The notes: a model not told the origin generated them from the sequence alone. Shown: positions 24,069 through 36,453, counted from the stretch's first letter. The stretch: DNA of 64,000 nucleotides from Paracoccus methylovorus (GCF_016919705.1 NZ_CP070368.1:1736001-1800000), one strand, 5' to 3'. Translations and numbers: made by a program.

Positions 24069-25985
24069 ATGTCCAAAGTCATCGGCATCGACCTCGGAAC
24101 CACCAACAGCTGCGTCGCCATCATGGACGGCAGCCAGCCCAAGGTTATCGAGAATTCGGAAGGCGCGCGTACCACGCCCTCGATCGTTGCCTTCACCGAC
24201 AGCGAGCGTCTGGTCGGCCAGCCGGCAAAGCGCCAGGCGGTGACCAACCCCTCCAACACCGTCTTCGCCGTAAAGCGCCTGATCGGCCGTCGCACCACCG
24301 ACGCGGAAGTCGAGAAGGACAAGCACCTTGTCCCCTACTCCATCGTCGATGGCGGCAATGGCGACGCTTGGGTCGAGGTGCATGGCGACAAATATTCGCC
24401 CAGCCAGATTTCCGCCTTCATCCTGCAGAAGATGAAGGAAACCGCCGAATCATACCTGGGCGAGTCGGTCACCCAGGCCGTCATCACGGTGCCCGCCTAT
24501 TTCAACGACGCCCAGCGTCAGGCCACCAAGGACGCCGGCAAGATCGCGGGTCTTGAAGTCCTGCGCATCATCAACGAGCCGACCGCGGCTGCGTTGGCCT
24601 ATGGCCTCGACAAGAAAGATTCCAAGACCATCGCCGTCTATGACCTTGGCGGTGGCACCTTCGACATCACCATTCTGGAAATCGACGACGGGCTTTTCGA
24701 AGTCAAATCCACCAACGGGGACACGTTCCTTGGCGGTGAGGACTTCGACATGCGCATCGTGAACTATCTCGCCGATGAGTTCAAAAAAGAGCATGGCGTC
24801 GATCTGACCAAGGACAAGATGGCCCTTCAGCGCCTGAAAGAGGCGGCCGAGAAAGCCAAGATCGAGCTGTCCAGCTCTAGCCAGACCGAGATCAACCAGC
24901 CGTTCATCTCGATGGACAAGGATTCGGGCACCCCGCTGCACATGGTCATGAAGCTGACCCGCGCCAAGCTGGAAAGCCTGGTCGGCGACCTGATCAAGCG
25001 CACGATGAAGCCGGTTCAGGACGCGTTGAAAGACGCGGGCATGTCCAAGGGCGACATCGACGAGATCGTGCTGGTCGGCGGCATGACCCGTATGCCGAAA
25101 GTGGTCGAGGAAGTGACCGCCTTCTTCGGCAAAGAGCCGCACAAGGGTGTGAACCCCGATGAGGTCGTGGCGCTTGGCGCCGCCATCCAGGCCGGCGTGC
25201 TGCAAGGCGACGTCAAGGATGTGGTCCTGCTGGACGTGACCCCGCTGTCTCTGGGCATCGAGACGCTGGGCGGCGTGTTCACCCGCCTGATCGACCGCAA
25301 CACCACGATCCCGACCAAGAAATCGCAGATCTTCTCGACCGCCGAGGACAACCAGAACGCCGTGACCATCCGGGTCTTCCAAGGCGAACGCGAGATGGCC
25401 GCGGACAACAAGCTGCTGGGCCAGTTCAACCTGGAAAACATCCCACCGGCACCGCGCGGCATGCCGCAGATCGAGGTGACCTTCGACATCGACGCGAACG
25501 GCATCGTCAGCGTCAGCGCCAAGGACAAGGGCACCGGCAAAGAGCAAAAGATCACCATCCAGGCATCGGGCGGTCTTTCGGACGATGAAATCGACCGGAT
25601 GGTCAAGGATGCCGAGGCGAATGCCGAAGCCGACAAACACCGCAAGGAACTGGTCGAGGCCAAGAACCAGGCCGAAAGCCTGATCCACTCCACCAAGAAA
25701 TCGCTGGAAGAGCATGGCGACAAGGTGGACGGCTCGACCGTCGAAGTGATCGAACTGGCCATCGGCGCGCTGGAGGAATCCCTCAAATCCGAGGATGCCG
25801 GCAAGATCAAGGGCGGCATCCAGAACCTGATGGATGCCTCGATGAAGCTGGGCGAGGCCATCTACAAGGCCAGCCAGGCTGAAGCCGGCGCGGGCGAAAC
25901 CGATCGCGAGGCAGGCCCGCGCGACGTGGATGACGAGATCGTCGATGCCGACTTCGAGGATCTCGGCGAAGACAAGCGCAAGTAA
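24069..25985 (+). CDS. dnaK: Molecular chaperone DnaK (Hsp70)
   Basis: A 638-residue Hsp70. The ATPase domain opens [17 protein letters not shown] and holds [32 protein letters not shown] and the [12 protein letters not shown] signature. The substrate-binding domain begins near [22 protein letters not shown], and the C-terminus ends in an acidic [12 protein letters not shown] motif, a docking tail. It works with DnaJ (next gene) and GrpE in protein folding. The start at 24069 is set by the family; AAGAAAGG lies upstream. Confidence 0.99.
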   Translation: MSKVIGIDLGTTNSCVAIMDGSQPKVIENSEGARTTPSIVAFTDSERLVGQPAKRQAVTNPSNTVFAVKRLIGRRTTDAEVEKDKHLVPYSIVDGGNGDAWVEVHGDKYSPSQISAFILQKMKETAESYLGESVTQAVITVPAYFNDAQRQATKDAGKIAGLEVLRIINEPTAAALAYGLDKKDSKTIAVYDLGGGTFDITILEIDDGLFEVKSTNGDTFLGGEDFDMRIVNYLADEFKKEHGVDLTKDKMALQRLKEAAEKAKIELSSSSQTEINQPFISMDKDSGTPLHMVMKLTRAKLESLVGDLIKRTMKPVQDALKDAGMSKGDIDEIVLVGGMTRMPKVVEEVTAFFGKEPHKGVNPDEVVALGAAIQAGVLQGDVKDVVLLDVTPLSLGIETLGGVFTRLIDRNTTIPTKKSQIFSTAEDNQNAVTIRVFQGEREMAADNKLLGQFNLENIPPAPRGMPQIEVTFDIDANGIVSVSAKDKGTGKEQKITIQASGGLSDDEIDRMVKDAEANAEADKHRKELVEAKNQAESLIHSTKKSLEEHGDKVDGSTVEVIELAIGALEESLKSEDAGKIKGGIQNLMDASMKLGEAIYKASQAEAGAGETDREAGPRDVDDEIVDADFEDLGEDKRK

Positions 25986-26003
25986 GCGCGATGTGAACCC
26001 ATC

Positions 26004-26036
26004 GGCCGGCCCGCTGCAGACCCGCACGGGCCGGCC
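26004..26036 (+). terminator. Strong dnaK-dnaJ intercistronic hairpin
   Basis: A perfect 10-bp GC stem (GGCCGGCCCG / CGGGCCGGCC) has a 13-base loop and is followed by ATTTCTT. The weak T tract suggests partial termination or an RNA-stabilising structure that lowers dnaJ expression relative to dnaK. Confidence 0.6.
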
Positions 26037-26066
26037 ATTTCTTGAAAGACCCCGGACGCAAACAAC

Positions 26067-27224
26067 ATGGCGAAACGTGATTATTACGAGGTTCTGGGCG
26101 TTGCACGGGGCGCCTCGGCCGATGAAATCAAAAAAGCCTACCGCACCAAGGCAAAGCAGCTTCACCCGGACCGCAACAAGGATTGCAAGGTTTCCGAAGC
26201 CGCGTTCAAAGAAGTGAACGAGGCTTACGAATGCCTTAAGGACGACCAGAAGAAGTCCGCCTATGACCGCTTCGGCCATGCCGCTTTCGAGAACGGCGGC
26301 GGCTTTGGCCGTGGGAACGGTCAGGGCCACGGTGATTTCGGGTCGGCCTTTGCCGACGTGTTCGAGGATCTGTTCGGCGATATGATGGGCCGCCGCGGTG
26401 GTGGGGGCGGCCGCTCGCGCGCCAGCCGCGGTCAGGATCTGCGCTATAACCTGCGCGTATCGCTGGAAGAGGCTTATAACGGCGTTCAAAAGACCATCAA
26501 CGTGCCCGGCTCGGTCGCTTGCGCCGCCTGCAATGGCACAGGTGCCGAAGGCGCGGTCGAGCCCGCCACCTGCCCCACCTGTTCGGGCATGGGCAAGGTT
26601 CGTGCGACCCAGGGTTTCTTCACCGTCGAACGCACCTGCCCGACCTGTAACGGCCATGGTCAGATCGTCAAGAATCCCTGCTCGGAATGCAGCGGCGCGG
26701 GCCGCATCCAGAAAGAGCGCACGCTGTCAGTGAACATCCCGGCCGGAGTCGAATCCGGCACCCGCATTCGTCTGGCGGGCGAGGGCGATGCCGGAATGCG
26801 CGGCGGACCAGCCGGAGATCTCTACATCTTCATCGAGGTCAAGGAACATCCGATCTTTATCCGCGACGGCCGCATGCTGGCCTGCCAGGTGCCCGTCAGC
26901 ATGGCCACCGCAGCTTTGGGTGGCGAGATCGAGGTGCCGACCATCGACGGCGGCCGCTCGCGCGTCAAGGTCCCTGCCGGCACCCAATCGGGCAAACAGT
27001 TGCGGCTGCGCGGCAAGGGCATGCCGCCTTTGCGTCATGGGCCCGGACTGAACGGCGAAGCTGGTGACATGCTGATCGAGCTCGCCGTCGAAACGCCGGT
27101 GAACTTGACCGCCCGCCAAAGGGAACTCTTGCGCGAATTCGAAGCCATCAACGCCGACAACAACCCCCAAACCCAAGGGTTTTTTCATAAAATCAAGGGG
27201 TTTTGGGATGAGATGAAAGGTTGA
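26067..27224 (+). CDS. dnaJ: Chaperone protein DnaJ (Hsp40)
   Basis: A 385-residue type I J-protein. The J domain (residues 1-70) has the HPD motif in [13 protein letters not shown] Gly/Phe-rich linker follows. Four zinc repeats are visible: [24 protein letters not shown] and CSECSGAG. The C-terminal substrate-binding domains include ILRV-type strands and [15 protein letters not shown]. It stimulates DnaK ATPase and delivers substrates. It is 81 bases after dnaK, behind a hairpin. Confidence 0.98.
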   Translation: MAKRDYYEVLGVARGASADEIKKAYRTKAKQLHPDRNKDCKVSEAAFKEVNEAYECLKDDQKKSAYDRFGHAAFENGGGFGRGNGQGHGDFGSAFADVFEDLFGDMMGRRGGGGGRSRASRGQDLRYNLRVSLEEAYNGVQKTINVPGSVACAACNGTGAEGAVEPATCPTCSGMGKVRATQGFFTVERTCPTCNGHGQIVKNPCSECSGAGRIQKERTLSVNIPAGVESGTRIRLAGEGDAGMRGGPAGDLYIFIEVKEHPIFIRDGRMLACQVPVSMATAALGGEIEVPTIDGGRSRVKVPAGTQSGKQLRLRGKGMPPLRHGPGLNGEAGDMLIELAVETPVNLTARQRELLREFEAINADNNPQTQGFFHKIKGFWDEMKG

Positions 27225-27269
27225 TCGGGCGTTAACCGCCTATTCATGCTTCCATGCCAGTCTGACGGT

Positions 27270-28070
27270 ATGGAACCGAATCGTGCCTTTCAAGAAGCGC
27301 CGCTGCCGTTGTTTTCCGCGGCATCGGATGCTGTGCAAATCTCAGGGGACGAGGCAACGCGCTCGGGAATGCCTCTTCCCGCCCCGCATGGCCGCCTACC
27401 CAGTTACATCGCCGACCACCGCGCCCGACTGCGGGAACGCTTCATGCAGGGTGGGGCGACGGCCATGCCGGATTACGAATTGCTTGAACTGGTGCTGTTC
27501 CGCGCCATTCCGCGTCAGGATGTAAAGCCATTGGCGCGTCGGCTTCTGGATCGCTTTGGCGATTTTAACCGGGTGCTCTCGGCCCAGCCAACTCGGCTGG
27601 CCGAGGTTTCTGGCGTCGGACCTGCCGTCATGCAGGAGCTGAAGATCGTCGAAGCCGCGGCCCAACGACTGGCACGCTCGCGCGTTATGCACCGTCCGGT
27701 GCTGACCAGTTGGGATGCGCTTCTGGACTATTGCCACACTGCGATGGCGCACCGCGACACCGAACAGTTCCGCGTGCTCTATCTGGACCGCAAAAATGTG
27801 CTGATCGCTGACGAGGAACAGGCCAACGGCACCGTCGACCACGTCCCGGTCTATCCGCGCGAGATCCTGCGCCGTGCGCTGGAACTAACCGCCAGCGCGC
27901 TGATTTTGGTGCATAATCATCCTTCTGGCGATCCGACTCCCTCACAAGCCGATATCAACATGACGAACCGCATCGTCGCGGCAGCCGAAGTGATGGGAAT
28001 CGCCCTCCATGACCATCTGATCATCGGTAAATCAAGCGAACTCAGCTTTCGCAGCCAAGGGCTGCTTTAG
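27270..28070 (+). CDS. radC: RadC family JAB-domain protein
   Basis: A 266-residue protein. The N-terminal part has a helix-hairpin-helix (LAEVSGVGPAVMQELKIVEAA). The C-terminal JAB/MPN metal site is complete: TASALILVHNHPSGDPTPSQADINMT, with His-x-His-Pro, Ser and Asp. A DNA repair role was long suggested but is not established for RadC. ATG 27270 is preferred over 27246, which adds eight poorly fitting residues. Confidence 0.93.
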   Translation: MEPNRAFQEAPLPLFSAASDAVQISGDEATRSGMPLPAPHGRLPSYIADHRARLRERFMQGGATAMPDYELLELVLFRAIPRQDVKPLARRLLDRFGDFNRVLSAQPTRLAEVSGVGPAVMQELKIVEAAAQRLARSRVMHRPVLTSWDALLDYCHTAMAHRDTEQFRVLYLDRKNVLIADEEQANGTVDHVPVYPREILRRALELTASALILVHNHPSGDPTPSQADINMTNRIVAAAEVMGIALHDHLIIGKSSELSFRSQGLL

Positions 28071-28252
28071 CGCAAACACTAGAAAAAGTGGGTCTTCCTG
28101 CGCAACCAAAATCCCACACCTGCGGCGATTTGCGGCGGCGCAGCACACCGGGGCCGCTGGACTGACGCGGATTTGATCGCTAGAACCGCGCGGCGAGGGC
28201 TGTGCTACTAATGCGGCCCGTTCCGTCGTATCGCCCCGATTCCGGGGCATAA

Positions 28253-30173
<1,921 letters not shown>

Positions 30174-30185
30174 GGAGAGGCAACA

Positions 30186-31544
30186 ATGACCTTGAGAAAC
30201 GCATCGCTCACGGCTGTTGCGGCCCTGACCGTTGCCCTGGCAGGCGGCGCAGTGGCACAGGACGCAAGCACTGCACCGGGTACAACGGCCCCCGCAGGCT
30301 CGAGTTATCAGACGAACCAGACCGCCACCCCGGCAGCCAACGCTCCGACCCCTGAAGCCACGGCCGAGCCGGCGGCAAATGAGGTCGAAGCCGAGTCCGC
30401 CGAGCCCACACAAATCCCCGTAGCCGAGGAACCGGCTGCGGAGGCTGTCTCGGATGAGCCGGCGGAAGAACCGGCCGCTGACGAGCCTGCAGCAGAAGAA
30501 GCGCAAGCAACCACGGAAGAGACGGCGACCGACGAAACGGTTGTCGAGGAAACTGTGGCGGAAGAACCCGCAACAGAGCCTGTTGAAGACGGCGCTGTAG
30601 AAGAGGTCGCTGCCGAGGAAACTCCGGCCGAGGCCGAAGCTGCCGCCGAAGAACCGGCTGCCGAGGAAGCGGAAGCAACCACGGAAGAAGCCCCCGCCGA
30701 GGAGGCCGCGGCCGAGGAAGCTCCGGCAGATGAAGCCGAAAGCGACGAAGCGGTGGAGGAAGAACCTGCAGCCGAGGAGACCGGTGAGGCTGCTGCAGCC
30801 GAGGAGGCGGGTGACAGCCACGCCGCCGCGCATATCGAAGACATCTCGTTCAGCTTCGAGGGTCCCTTCGGTAAGTTCGACCAGCATCAGTTGCAGCGCG
30901 GGCTGCAGGTCTATACCGAGGTTTGCTCGGCCTGCCACGGCCTGCGTTATGTGCCGCTTCGCACCCTCGCCGACAAAGGCGGCCCGCAGCTGCCCGAGGA
31001 CCAGGTCCGCGCCTATGCCGAGAACTTCGACATCACCGACGCGGAAACCGGCGAGGATCGCCCACGTGTTCCGACCGACCACTTCCCCACCGTCTTGGGC
31101 GAAGGCTTGGGGCCGGACCTCTCGCTGATGGCCAAGGCGCGCGCTGCGTTCCACGGTCCTTACGGCACCGGCATTTCGCAGCTGTTCCGTGGCACCGGTG
31201 GCCCGGAATACATTCATGCGATCCTGACAGGCTATAACGGCGAGGAAAAGGAGGAGGCGGGCACTGTTCTTTACCATAACGCCGCCTTCGCCGGGAACTG
31301 GATCCAGATGGCCCCCCCGCTTTTCGACGAGCAGGTGACCTATGAGGATGGTACCGAAGCAACGGTTGATCAGATGGCCCGCGACGTCGCGGCCTTCCTC
31401 ATGTGGACTGCGGAGCCGAAAATGATGGATCGCAAGCAGGTCGGCTTTGTCTCGGTGATCTTCCTGGTTGTGCTTTCTGTGCTGCTCTACCTGACCAACA
31501 AGAGGTTGTGGCATTCGGTTAAGCATCCGCGCAAACCGGAGTGA
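30186..31544 (+). CDS. petC: Cytochrome c1 with long acidic domain
   Basis: A 452-residue c1 subunit. Residues 1-24 are a Sec signal. Residues about 25-215 form an Ala/Glu/Pro-rich acidic region built of irregular EEPAAEE-like repeats; this is a Paracoccus hallmark and about doubles the protein. The haem motif [15 protein letters not shown] follows, and a C-terminal membrane helix ([20 protein letters not shown]) anchors it. It receives electrons from the Rieske protein and passes them to cytochrome c552 or c550. A strong terminator follows. Confidence 0.97.
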   Translation: MTLRNASLTAVAALTVALAGGAVAQDASTAPGTTAPAGSSYQTNQTATPAANAPTPEATAEPAANEVEAESAEPTQIPVAEEPAAEAVSDEPAEEPAADEPAAEEAQATTEETATDETVVEETVAEEPATEPVEDGAVEEVAAEETPAEAEAAAEEPAAEEAEATTEEAPAEEAAAEEAPADEAESDEAVEEEPAAEETGEAAAAEEAGDSHAAAHIEDISFSFEGPFGKFDQHQLQRGLQVYTEVCSACHGLRYVPLRTLADKGGPQLPEDQVRAYAENFDITDAETGEDRPRVPTDHFPTVLGEGLGPDLSLMAKARAAFHGPYGTGISQLFRGTGGPEYIHAILTGYNGEEKEEAGTVLYHNAAFAGNWIQMAPPLFDEQVTYEDGTEATVDQMARDVAAFLMWTAEPKMMDRKQVGFVSVIFLVVLSVLLYLTNKRLWHSVKHPRKPE

Positions 31545-31563
31545 TCGCTTTGCCCTGATCTTG

Positions 31564-31589
31564 GAAACGCGCCCTACGGGGCGCGTTTT
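31564..31589 (+). terminator. Terminator of the petABC operon
   Basis: A stem of about 10-11 bp (AAACGCGCCC / GGGCGCGTTT) with loop TACG runs into a TTTT-CATTT tract 20 bases past the petC stop. Confidence 0.88.
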
Positions 31590-31681
31590 CATTTCCGCCG
31601 CGCGTTTCCGGCGGCTCGATATGGACAAGCCGGTCCAGCCCGGATCAGATGAAACATGGCGGCATTGACGAGGGGCTGAAC

Positions 31682-32551
31682 ATGGCAATCTACAATCTCG
31701 GCTCGATCAATATAGATCACGTCTACCGTCTATCCGCCCTCCCCAGGCCCGGCGAAACGCTGCACGCGCAATCCTATACGCAAGGTTTGGGCGGCAAAGG
31801 TGCGAACCAGTCCGTCGCCGCCGCCCGTGCGGGGGCCAATGTCGTGCATCTGGGTGCCATGGGCATGGGCGACGACTGGGTGTTGGGGCGACTTGCCGCT
31901 GCGGGCGTGCAGACCTCGGCCATCGCTCGGCTGCCGGATATCGCCACCGGCCACGCAATCATTCTGGTCGACGCCACGGGCGAAAACTCGATTGTGCTGT
32001 ATGGCGGCGCCAATTTGGCCTTGCCAACTGATTTGACCAACCGCATCGAATTCGGCCCGGATGATTTCCTGTTGATGCAGAATGAAACCAGCCTGCAGGC
32101 CGAAACTGCAGCCCGCGCGCGCGAGGCCGGCGCACGCGTGATCTATTCCGCAGCCCCCTTCAGCATTGCAGCCCTGCGCGAGGTTCTGTCGCATGTCTCA
32201 ATTCTGGCAGTCAACGACGTCGAAGCCCGCGACACCTTTGCCGCCTTGGGCGAAGACCTGCCGGTTGACGGCCTGCTGATCACACGCGGCGCAGATGGGG
32301 CCGAGTTCCGCGATAAGCGCAGCGGACGGATCTGGCGCCAACCGGCATATACTGTGCAGGCGGTAGACACGACCGGGGCCGGAGATTGCTTTACCGGCTG
32401 GTTCACTGCTGGACTGTCGCGGGGCGAAGATATCCCCAGCGCCCTGCGCCACGCCGCGGCGGCCGCAGCACTGCAAGTGACGCGCAAGGGTGCAGGGGAC
32501 GCCATGCCCGACCGCGATGAAGTGCTCACCTTTCTGAACGCCTGCGGCTGA
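31682..32551 (+). CDS. PfkB-family (ribokinase-like) carbohydrate kinase
   Basis: A 289-residue sugar kinase. The first PfkB signature GLGGKGANQSVAAARAGANV and the catalytic DTTGAGDCFTGWF with the base Asp are complete. The length and the LGSINIDHVYRLSALPRPGET opening are close to ribokinase. No sugar transporter or catabolic genes sit nearby, so the substrate remains open; it stands alone between petC and the S49 peptidase. ATG 31682 fits the family; the frame is open a little further upstream. Confidence 0.87.
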   Translation: MAIYNLGSINIDHVYRLSALPRPGETLHAQSYTQGLGGKGANQSVAAARAGANVVHLGAMGMGDDWVLGRLAAAGVQTSAIARLPDIATGHAIILVDATGENSIVLYGGANLALPTDLTNRIEFGPDDFLLMQNETSLQAETAARAREAGARVIYSAAPFSIAALREVLSHVSILAVNDVEARDTFAALGEDLPVDGLLITRGADGAEFRDKRSGRIWRQPAYTVQAVDTTGAGDCFTGWFTAGLSRGEDIPSALRHAAAAAALQVTRKGAGDAMPDRDEVLTFLNACG

Positions 32552-32590
32552 GAGCTTGCCCGCAGGCCCGCATCTGCCTATCTGGAACCT

Positions 32591-33394
32591 ATGAGAGTTC
32601 CATTCCTGAACCGCCCGGCCACTGTCGCCGTCCTGCGCCTGCAAGGCGCCATCGGAGTTGCCATCCGCGGCGGCCCCGCCCTGTCCGACGCGGCCTTGGC
32701 GCCCCTGCTGGAGCGCGCCTTCAAGCGGCGCAAACCCGTGGCAGTCGCCTTGGCGCTGAACTCTCCCGGCGGCTCGCCGGTGCAGTCCAGCCTGATCGGC
32801 GCCCGCATCCGGCGCCTGGCCGAGGAATACGACATTCCCGTCCATGCCTTTGTCGAGGATGTGGCGGCCTCGGGCGGCTACTGGCTTGCCAGCGCAGCGG
32901 ACTTCATCTGGGCCGACGACAGTTCGTTGCTGGGCTCAATCGGAGTGATTTCGTCGGGCTTCGGCTTTGCCGAACTGATCCAGCGACACGGGATCGAGCG
33001 TCGCGTGCATACTGCCGGACGCTCAAAATCAATGCTGGATCCATTCCGCCCCGAAACCCCCGAGGATATCGAGCGGGTAAACCGCCTGCTCGGCCCGATC
33101 CACGACGCTTTCAAGGAACAGGTGCGTGCGCGGCGCGGCGCGCGGCTGCCCAGCGATCGCGACCTGTTCACCGGCGAAATCTGGACCGGACGCGAAGCAG
33201 TCGAGCTGGGACTGGCCGACGGCATCGCCCATATGGTGCCGAAAATGCGCGAACTTTACGGCAAAGAGGTCCGCTTCCTGACCTATGGCCAGCGCGTGCC
33301 ATGGTTCCGCCGCTTTGGCCTGTCCGCCGACGATTTCATCGACAGTATCGAGGAACGCGCCGCCTTCGCACGTTTCGGGGCCGGCCGCGGATGA
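32591..33394 (+). CDS. S49 family peptidase (SppA-like)
   Basis: A 267-residue serine peptidase of the short SppA type. The catalytic Ser lies in FVEDVAASGGYWLASAAD and the general-base Lys in RSKSMLDPFRPETPED. ALALNSPGGSP and SSLLGSIGVISSGFGF are typical. No N-terminal membrane helix is seen, unlike classical SppA, so it may be cytoplasmic or peripheral. It is expected to degrade signal peptides or other membrane peptides. It overlaps the next small gene in ATGA. Confidence 0.9.
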   Translation: MRVPFLNRPATVAVLRLQGAIGVAIRGGPALSDAALAPLLERAFKRRKPVAVALALNSPGGSPVQSSLIGARIRRLAEEYDIPVHAFVEDVAASGGYWLASAADFIWADDSSLLGSIGVISSGFGFAELIQRHGIERRVHTAGRSKSMLDPFRPETPEDIERVNRLLGPIHDAFKEQVRARRGARLPSDRDLFTGEIWTGREAVELGLADGIAHMVPKMRELYGKEVRFLTYGQRVPWFRRFGLSADDFIDSIEERAAFARFGAGRG

Positions 33395-33501
33395 TAAAGA
33401 CCGTCCTGCTGTGCCTGCTCATCATCATCGCGCTGGCGCTGGCCGCCGGCCCGGGGGTGCGTCGTGTAATCGCGAAACTGCTGGGGATCAGGCTGAAATG
33501 A
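33391..33501 (+). CDS. 36-residue single-pass membrane microprotein
   Basis: A tiny frame with a hydrophobic segment at residues 4-18 (TVLLCLLIIIALALA) followed by a basic tail (RRVIAKLLGIRLK). It is linked by ATGA overlaps to the S49 peptidase upstream and the SDR downstream, so translational coupling on both sides supports a real gene. Topology would put the basic end in the cytoplasm. Function is unknown; it could help membrane placement of the peptidase, which lacks its own anchor. Confidence 0.55.
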   Translation: MIKTVLLCLLIIIALALAAGPGVRRVIAKLLGIRLK

Positions 33502-34268
33502 CCGCGCTTGTCACCGGGGGGGCCCGCCGCCTGGGCCGGGCCATCACGCTGTATCTGGCGCGGCGCGGGCTGGACGTCGCGATCCACTATCAGTCCGCGG
33601 ACACCGAGGCCCAGGCTACCGCCGCCGAGGCCCGCGCCTTGGGCGTGCGGGCCGAGATATTCGGGGCCGACCTGCTGGATCTGGATCAGAGCGAGGCGCT
33701 GATCGACCGCGCCCATGCCGCGCTTGGACCGCTGAGCCTGCTGGTGAACAATGCGTCGATCTTTGAATACGACAATATCGCCACGGCGACGCGCGAAAGC
33801 TGGGACCGGCATATGGGATCGAACCTGCGCGCGCCATTCAGCCTGACGCAGGCCTTCGCCCGTCAGGCCCCCCCCGCAGACCGCAGCGGCGGGGAACCGG
33901 TGGCACGCAGCCTGGTCGTCAACATGATCGACCAGCGGGTGTTGAAACCGACGCCAGAGTTCATGACCTATTCGCTGGCAAAAGCCGGGCTGTGGTGGCT
34001 GACGCGCACTTCGGCGCAAGCCTTGGCACCCGATATCCGAGTGAACGCCATCGGCCCCGGCCCGACCCTGCAAGGCATTCGGCAGTCCGACAGCCATTTC
34101 AACAATCAACGCGCAGCAACCATTCTGCAACGCGGAGCTGGACCCGTGGATGTCTGTGCCGCGCTTGGCTATTTGATGGACGCGCCCTCGGTTACGGGCC
34201 AGTTGATCTGCGTGGACGGCGGCCAGCATCTGGCGTGGCGCACACCCGATGTGCTGGGCGTCGAATAG
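33498..34268 (+). CDS. SDR family oxidoreductase, pteridine reductase-like
   Basis: A 256-residue short-chain dehydrogenase. The NAD(P) motif is TALVTGGARRLGRAI, and NNASIFE is present. The usual active-site Ser is replaced by Asp in VVNMIDQRV, with YSLAK supplying Tyr and Lys. That Asp-Tyr-Lys pattern is typical of PTR1/FolM-type pteridine reductases (dihydromonapterin or dihydrofolate reductase) rather than general SDRs. The start at 33498 overlaps the microprotein stop. A role in folate or pterin reduction is inferred from the motif. Confidence 0.85.
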   Translation: MTALVTGGARRLGRAITLYLARRGLDVAIHYQSADTEAQATAAEARALGVRAEIFGADLLDLDQSEALIDRAHAALGPLSLLVNNASIFEYDNIATATRESWDRHMGSNLRAPFSLTQAFARQAPPADRSGGEPVARSLVVNMIDQRVLKPTPEFMTYSLAKAGLWWLTRTSAQALAPDIRVNAIGPGPTLQGIRQSDSHFNNQRAATILQRGAGPVDVCAALGYLMDAPSVTGQLICVDGGQHLAWRTPDVLGVE

Positions 34269-34569
34269 AGCAAAAAACCGCCGATCTGCGGCAAGTTGTC
34301 CACTTTGCCCGAGGCGTTCACACAATCTTCACGATTCTGGCAAGAAATTCAGTGGATTGCAGAGAGGAGAAAAAATATTTTGGAAAATCAGCACTTTATA
34401 ATACTGCCCGAAATTTGGGCAGATCAACGAAACCCCAAGAAACGCTAATTGAACGTGTGATACTCCCAAGCTGATTCACAGAGTTATCCACAGATTCCGT
34501 GGACAGGATTCAACTTGAACTTTCCCGCACGAACTTGCAGCCGCGCCCCAGAATCGTTTGGTTAGCAAT
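34269..34569. other. AT-rich 301-base gap with DnaA-box-like motifs
   Basis: No coding frame is supported here. The stretch 34366-34420 is strikingly AT-rich for this genome. A perfect DnaA box (TTATCCACA) lies at 34484-34492, with related sites at 34296-34304 (TTGTCCACT), 34472-34480 (TGATTCACA) and, on the other strand, 34351-34359 and 34498-34506. It may be a replication-linked region or a DnaA-responsive control region ahead of uvrC. Confidence 0.5.
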
Positions 34570-36441
34570 ATGACCGATTCCCCCCCAGAAATGCGTGCCG
34601 CCAAAACCGGCCATGCGCTGATCCAGGACTATCTAAGGACGCTCGACGGTTCGCCGGGTGTCTACCGGATGCTGGATGCGCAGGGGGCGGTGCTTTACGT
34701 CGGCAAGGCGCGCAACCTCAGGGCTCGGGTTTCGAACTATGCGCGCGGCGCGGGGCATTCGGCACGGATCGCACGGATGATCCGCGAAACCTGCTCGATG
34801 ATGTTCCTGACCACGCGCACCGAGACCGAGGCGCTGCTGCTGGAACAGAACCTCATCAAGCAGCTCAAGCCGCGCTACAACGTGCTTTTGCGCGACGACA
34901 AGTCGTTCCCGAATATTCTGGTGGCCAAGTCGCACCCTTTTGCCCAGATCAAGAAGCATCGTGGCGCCAAGGCGGAAAAGGGCGATTATTACGGCCCCTT
35001 TGCCAGTGCCGGGGCGGTGAACCGGACCTTGAACCAGCTTCAGCGGGTGTTCCTGCTGCGCTCTTGCACCGATGCGACGTTCAGCAGCCGGACGCGGCCC
35101 TGCCTGCTTTACCAGATCAAGCGGTGCAGCGCACCTTGCGTCGGCCGGATCGGGCTTGATGACTACAACGCGCTGGTGGCCGATGCCGAGCTGTTCCTGC
35201 AAGGCAAGTCCACCGCGATTCAGGCCCAGTTGGCACGCGAAATGACCGTGGCCAGCGAGGCGATGGAATACGAACGCGCCGCCGCCTTGCGCGACCGCAT
35301 CAAGGCGCTGACCGCCGTGCAGTCGGTGCAGGCGATCAACCCGCGCGGCGTGGCCGAGGCGGATGTGATCGCCCTGCATATGGAGGCCGGGCAAGCCTGC
35401 GTGCAGGTGTTTTTCATCCGTGGCAACCAAAGTTGGGGGAACCGGGACTTCTACCCGAAACTCAACGGCGTCGAGTCCGCCGACGAGGTGATGCAGGCGT
35501 TCCTGGCGCAATTCTATGATGGCAAGGTGCCGCCACGGCTGATCCTGCTGTCGCATGGGATCGAAGACCCGGACCTGATGACCGATGCGCTGTCGGAAAA
35601 GGCTGGCCGCAAGGTTGTCTTGGGCATCCCCCGGCGCGGCGAAAAAGCCGAACTGGTGGAAAACGCCCTGCGCAATGCCCGCGAAAGCCTTGCCCGCCGC
35701 ATGTCGGAAAGCGCTGCCCAACTGCGACTGCTGGAGGGGCTGACCGAGGCCTTCGACCTGCCCGCCCCGCCGCAGCGCATCGAGATCTATGACAACAGCC
35801 ATATCCAGGGCACCAATGCGGTTGGCGGCATGGTGGTGGCCGGACCCGAGGGCTGGATCAAAAGCCAGTATCGCAAGTTCAATATCAAGGGCACCGAAAT
35901 CACCCCGGGCGACGATTTCGGCATGATGAAAGAGGTGCTGACCCGCCGCTTTTCACGCCTGCTCAAAGAGGACCCCGACCGTCAGACCGACAGTTGGCCC
36001 GATCTTTTGCTGATCGACGGCGGGGCGGGGCAGGTTTCGGCGGTGCATGAGATCATGGCCGATCTGGGGGTCGAGGATATTCCGATGATCGGCGTCGCCA
36101 AGGGCGAGGACCGCGACCACGGGAAAGAGGAATTCCACCGCCCCGGCCAGCGTCCCTTTGCCCTGCGTATGAACGATCCGGTACTGTATTTCATCCAGCG
36201 CCTGCGGGACGAGGCGCATCGCTGGGCAATCGGGACGCATCGCGCCAAGCGGGCCAAGGCCACGATGGCCAACCCGCTGGACGAGATCGCTGGCATCGGC
36301 GCAGCGCGCAAGCGCGCTCTGCTGGCGCATTTCGGCAGCGCCAAGGCGGTCAGCCGCGCTGGTCTGGCCGATCTGGTCGCGGTCGAGGGGATCAGCGAAT
36401 CCATGGCGCAAAAGATCGTGGATCACTTTCACAAGGGCTGA
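34570..36441 (+). CDS. uvrC: Excinuclease ABC subunit C
   Basis: A 623-residue nucleotide-excision-repair nuclease. The GIY-YIG domain is [27 protein letters not shown]. The UVR-binding segment ([25 protein letters not shown]) follows, then the RNase H-like domain with [17 protein letters not shown] and [16 protein letters not shown]-terminal helix-hairpin-helix pair ([22 protein letters not shown]) ends it. It makes both incisions around a lesion bound by UvrAB. ATG 34570 is preferred over TTG 34558. No LexA box is seen in the gap upstream. Confidence 0.98.
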   Translation: MTDSPPEMRAAKTGHALIQDYLRTLDGSPGVYRMLDAQGAVLYVGKARNLRARVSNYARGAGHSARIARMIRETCSMMFLTTRTETEALLLEQNLIKQLKPRYNVLLRDDKSFPNILVAKSHPFAQIKKHRGAKAEKGDYYGPFASAGAVNRTLNQLQRVFLLRSCTDATFSSRTRPCLLYQIKRCSAPCVGRIGLDDYNALVADAELFLQGKSTAIQAQLAREMTVASEAMEYERAAALRDRIKALTAVQSVQAINPRGVAEADVIALHMEAGQACVQVFFIRGNQSWGNRDFYPKLNGVESADEVMQAFLAQFYDGKVPPRLILLSHGIEDPDLMTDALSEKAGRKVVLGIPRRGEKAELVENALRNARESLARRMSESAAQLRLLEGLTEAFDLPAPPQRIEIYDNSHIQGTNAVGGMVVAGPEGWIKSQYRKFNIKGTEITPGDDFGMMKEVLTRRFSRLLKEDPDRQTDSWPDLLLIDGGAGQVSAVHEIMADLGVEDIPMIGVAKGEDRDHGKEEFHRPGQRPFALRMNDPVLYFIQRLRDEAHRWAIGTHRAKRAKATMANPLDEIAGIGAARKRALLAHFGSAKAVSRAGLADLVAVEGISESMAQKIVDHFHKG

Positions 36442-36453
36442 CAGGGGGCCAGC

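Noticed and set aside
24450..26657. A 735-residue open frame on the minus strand.
   Set aside because: It is the shadow of dnaK and dnaJ; the plus-strand proteins are unmistakable and the antisense product has no family features.
27169..27186. An AAACCC-AA-GGGTTT then T-run resembling a terminator.
   Set aside because: It is inside the dnaJ coding sequence and the 2-base loop is too small for a stable hairpin.
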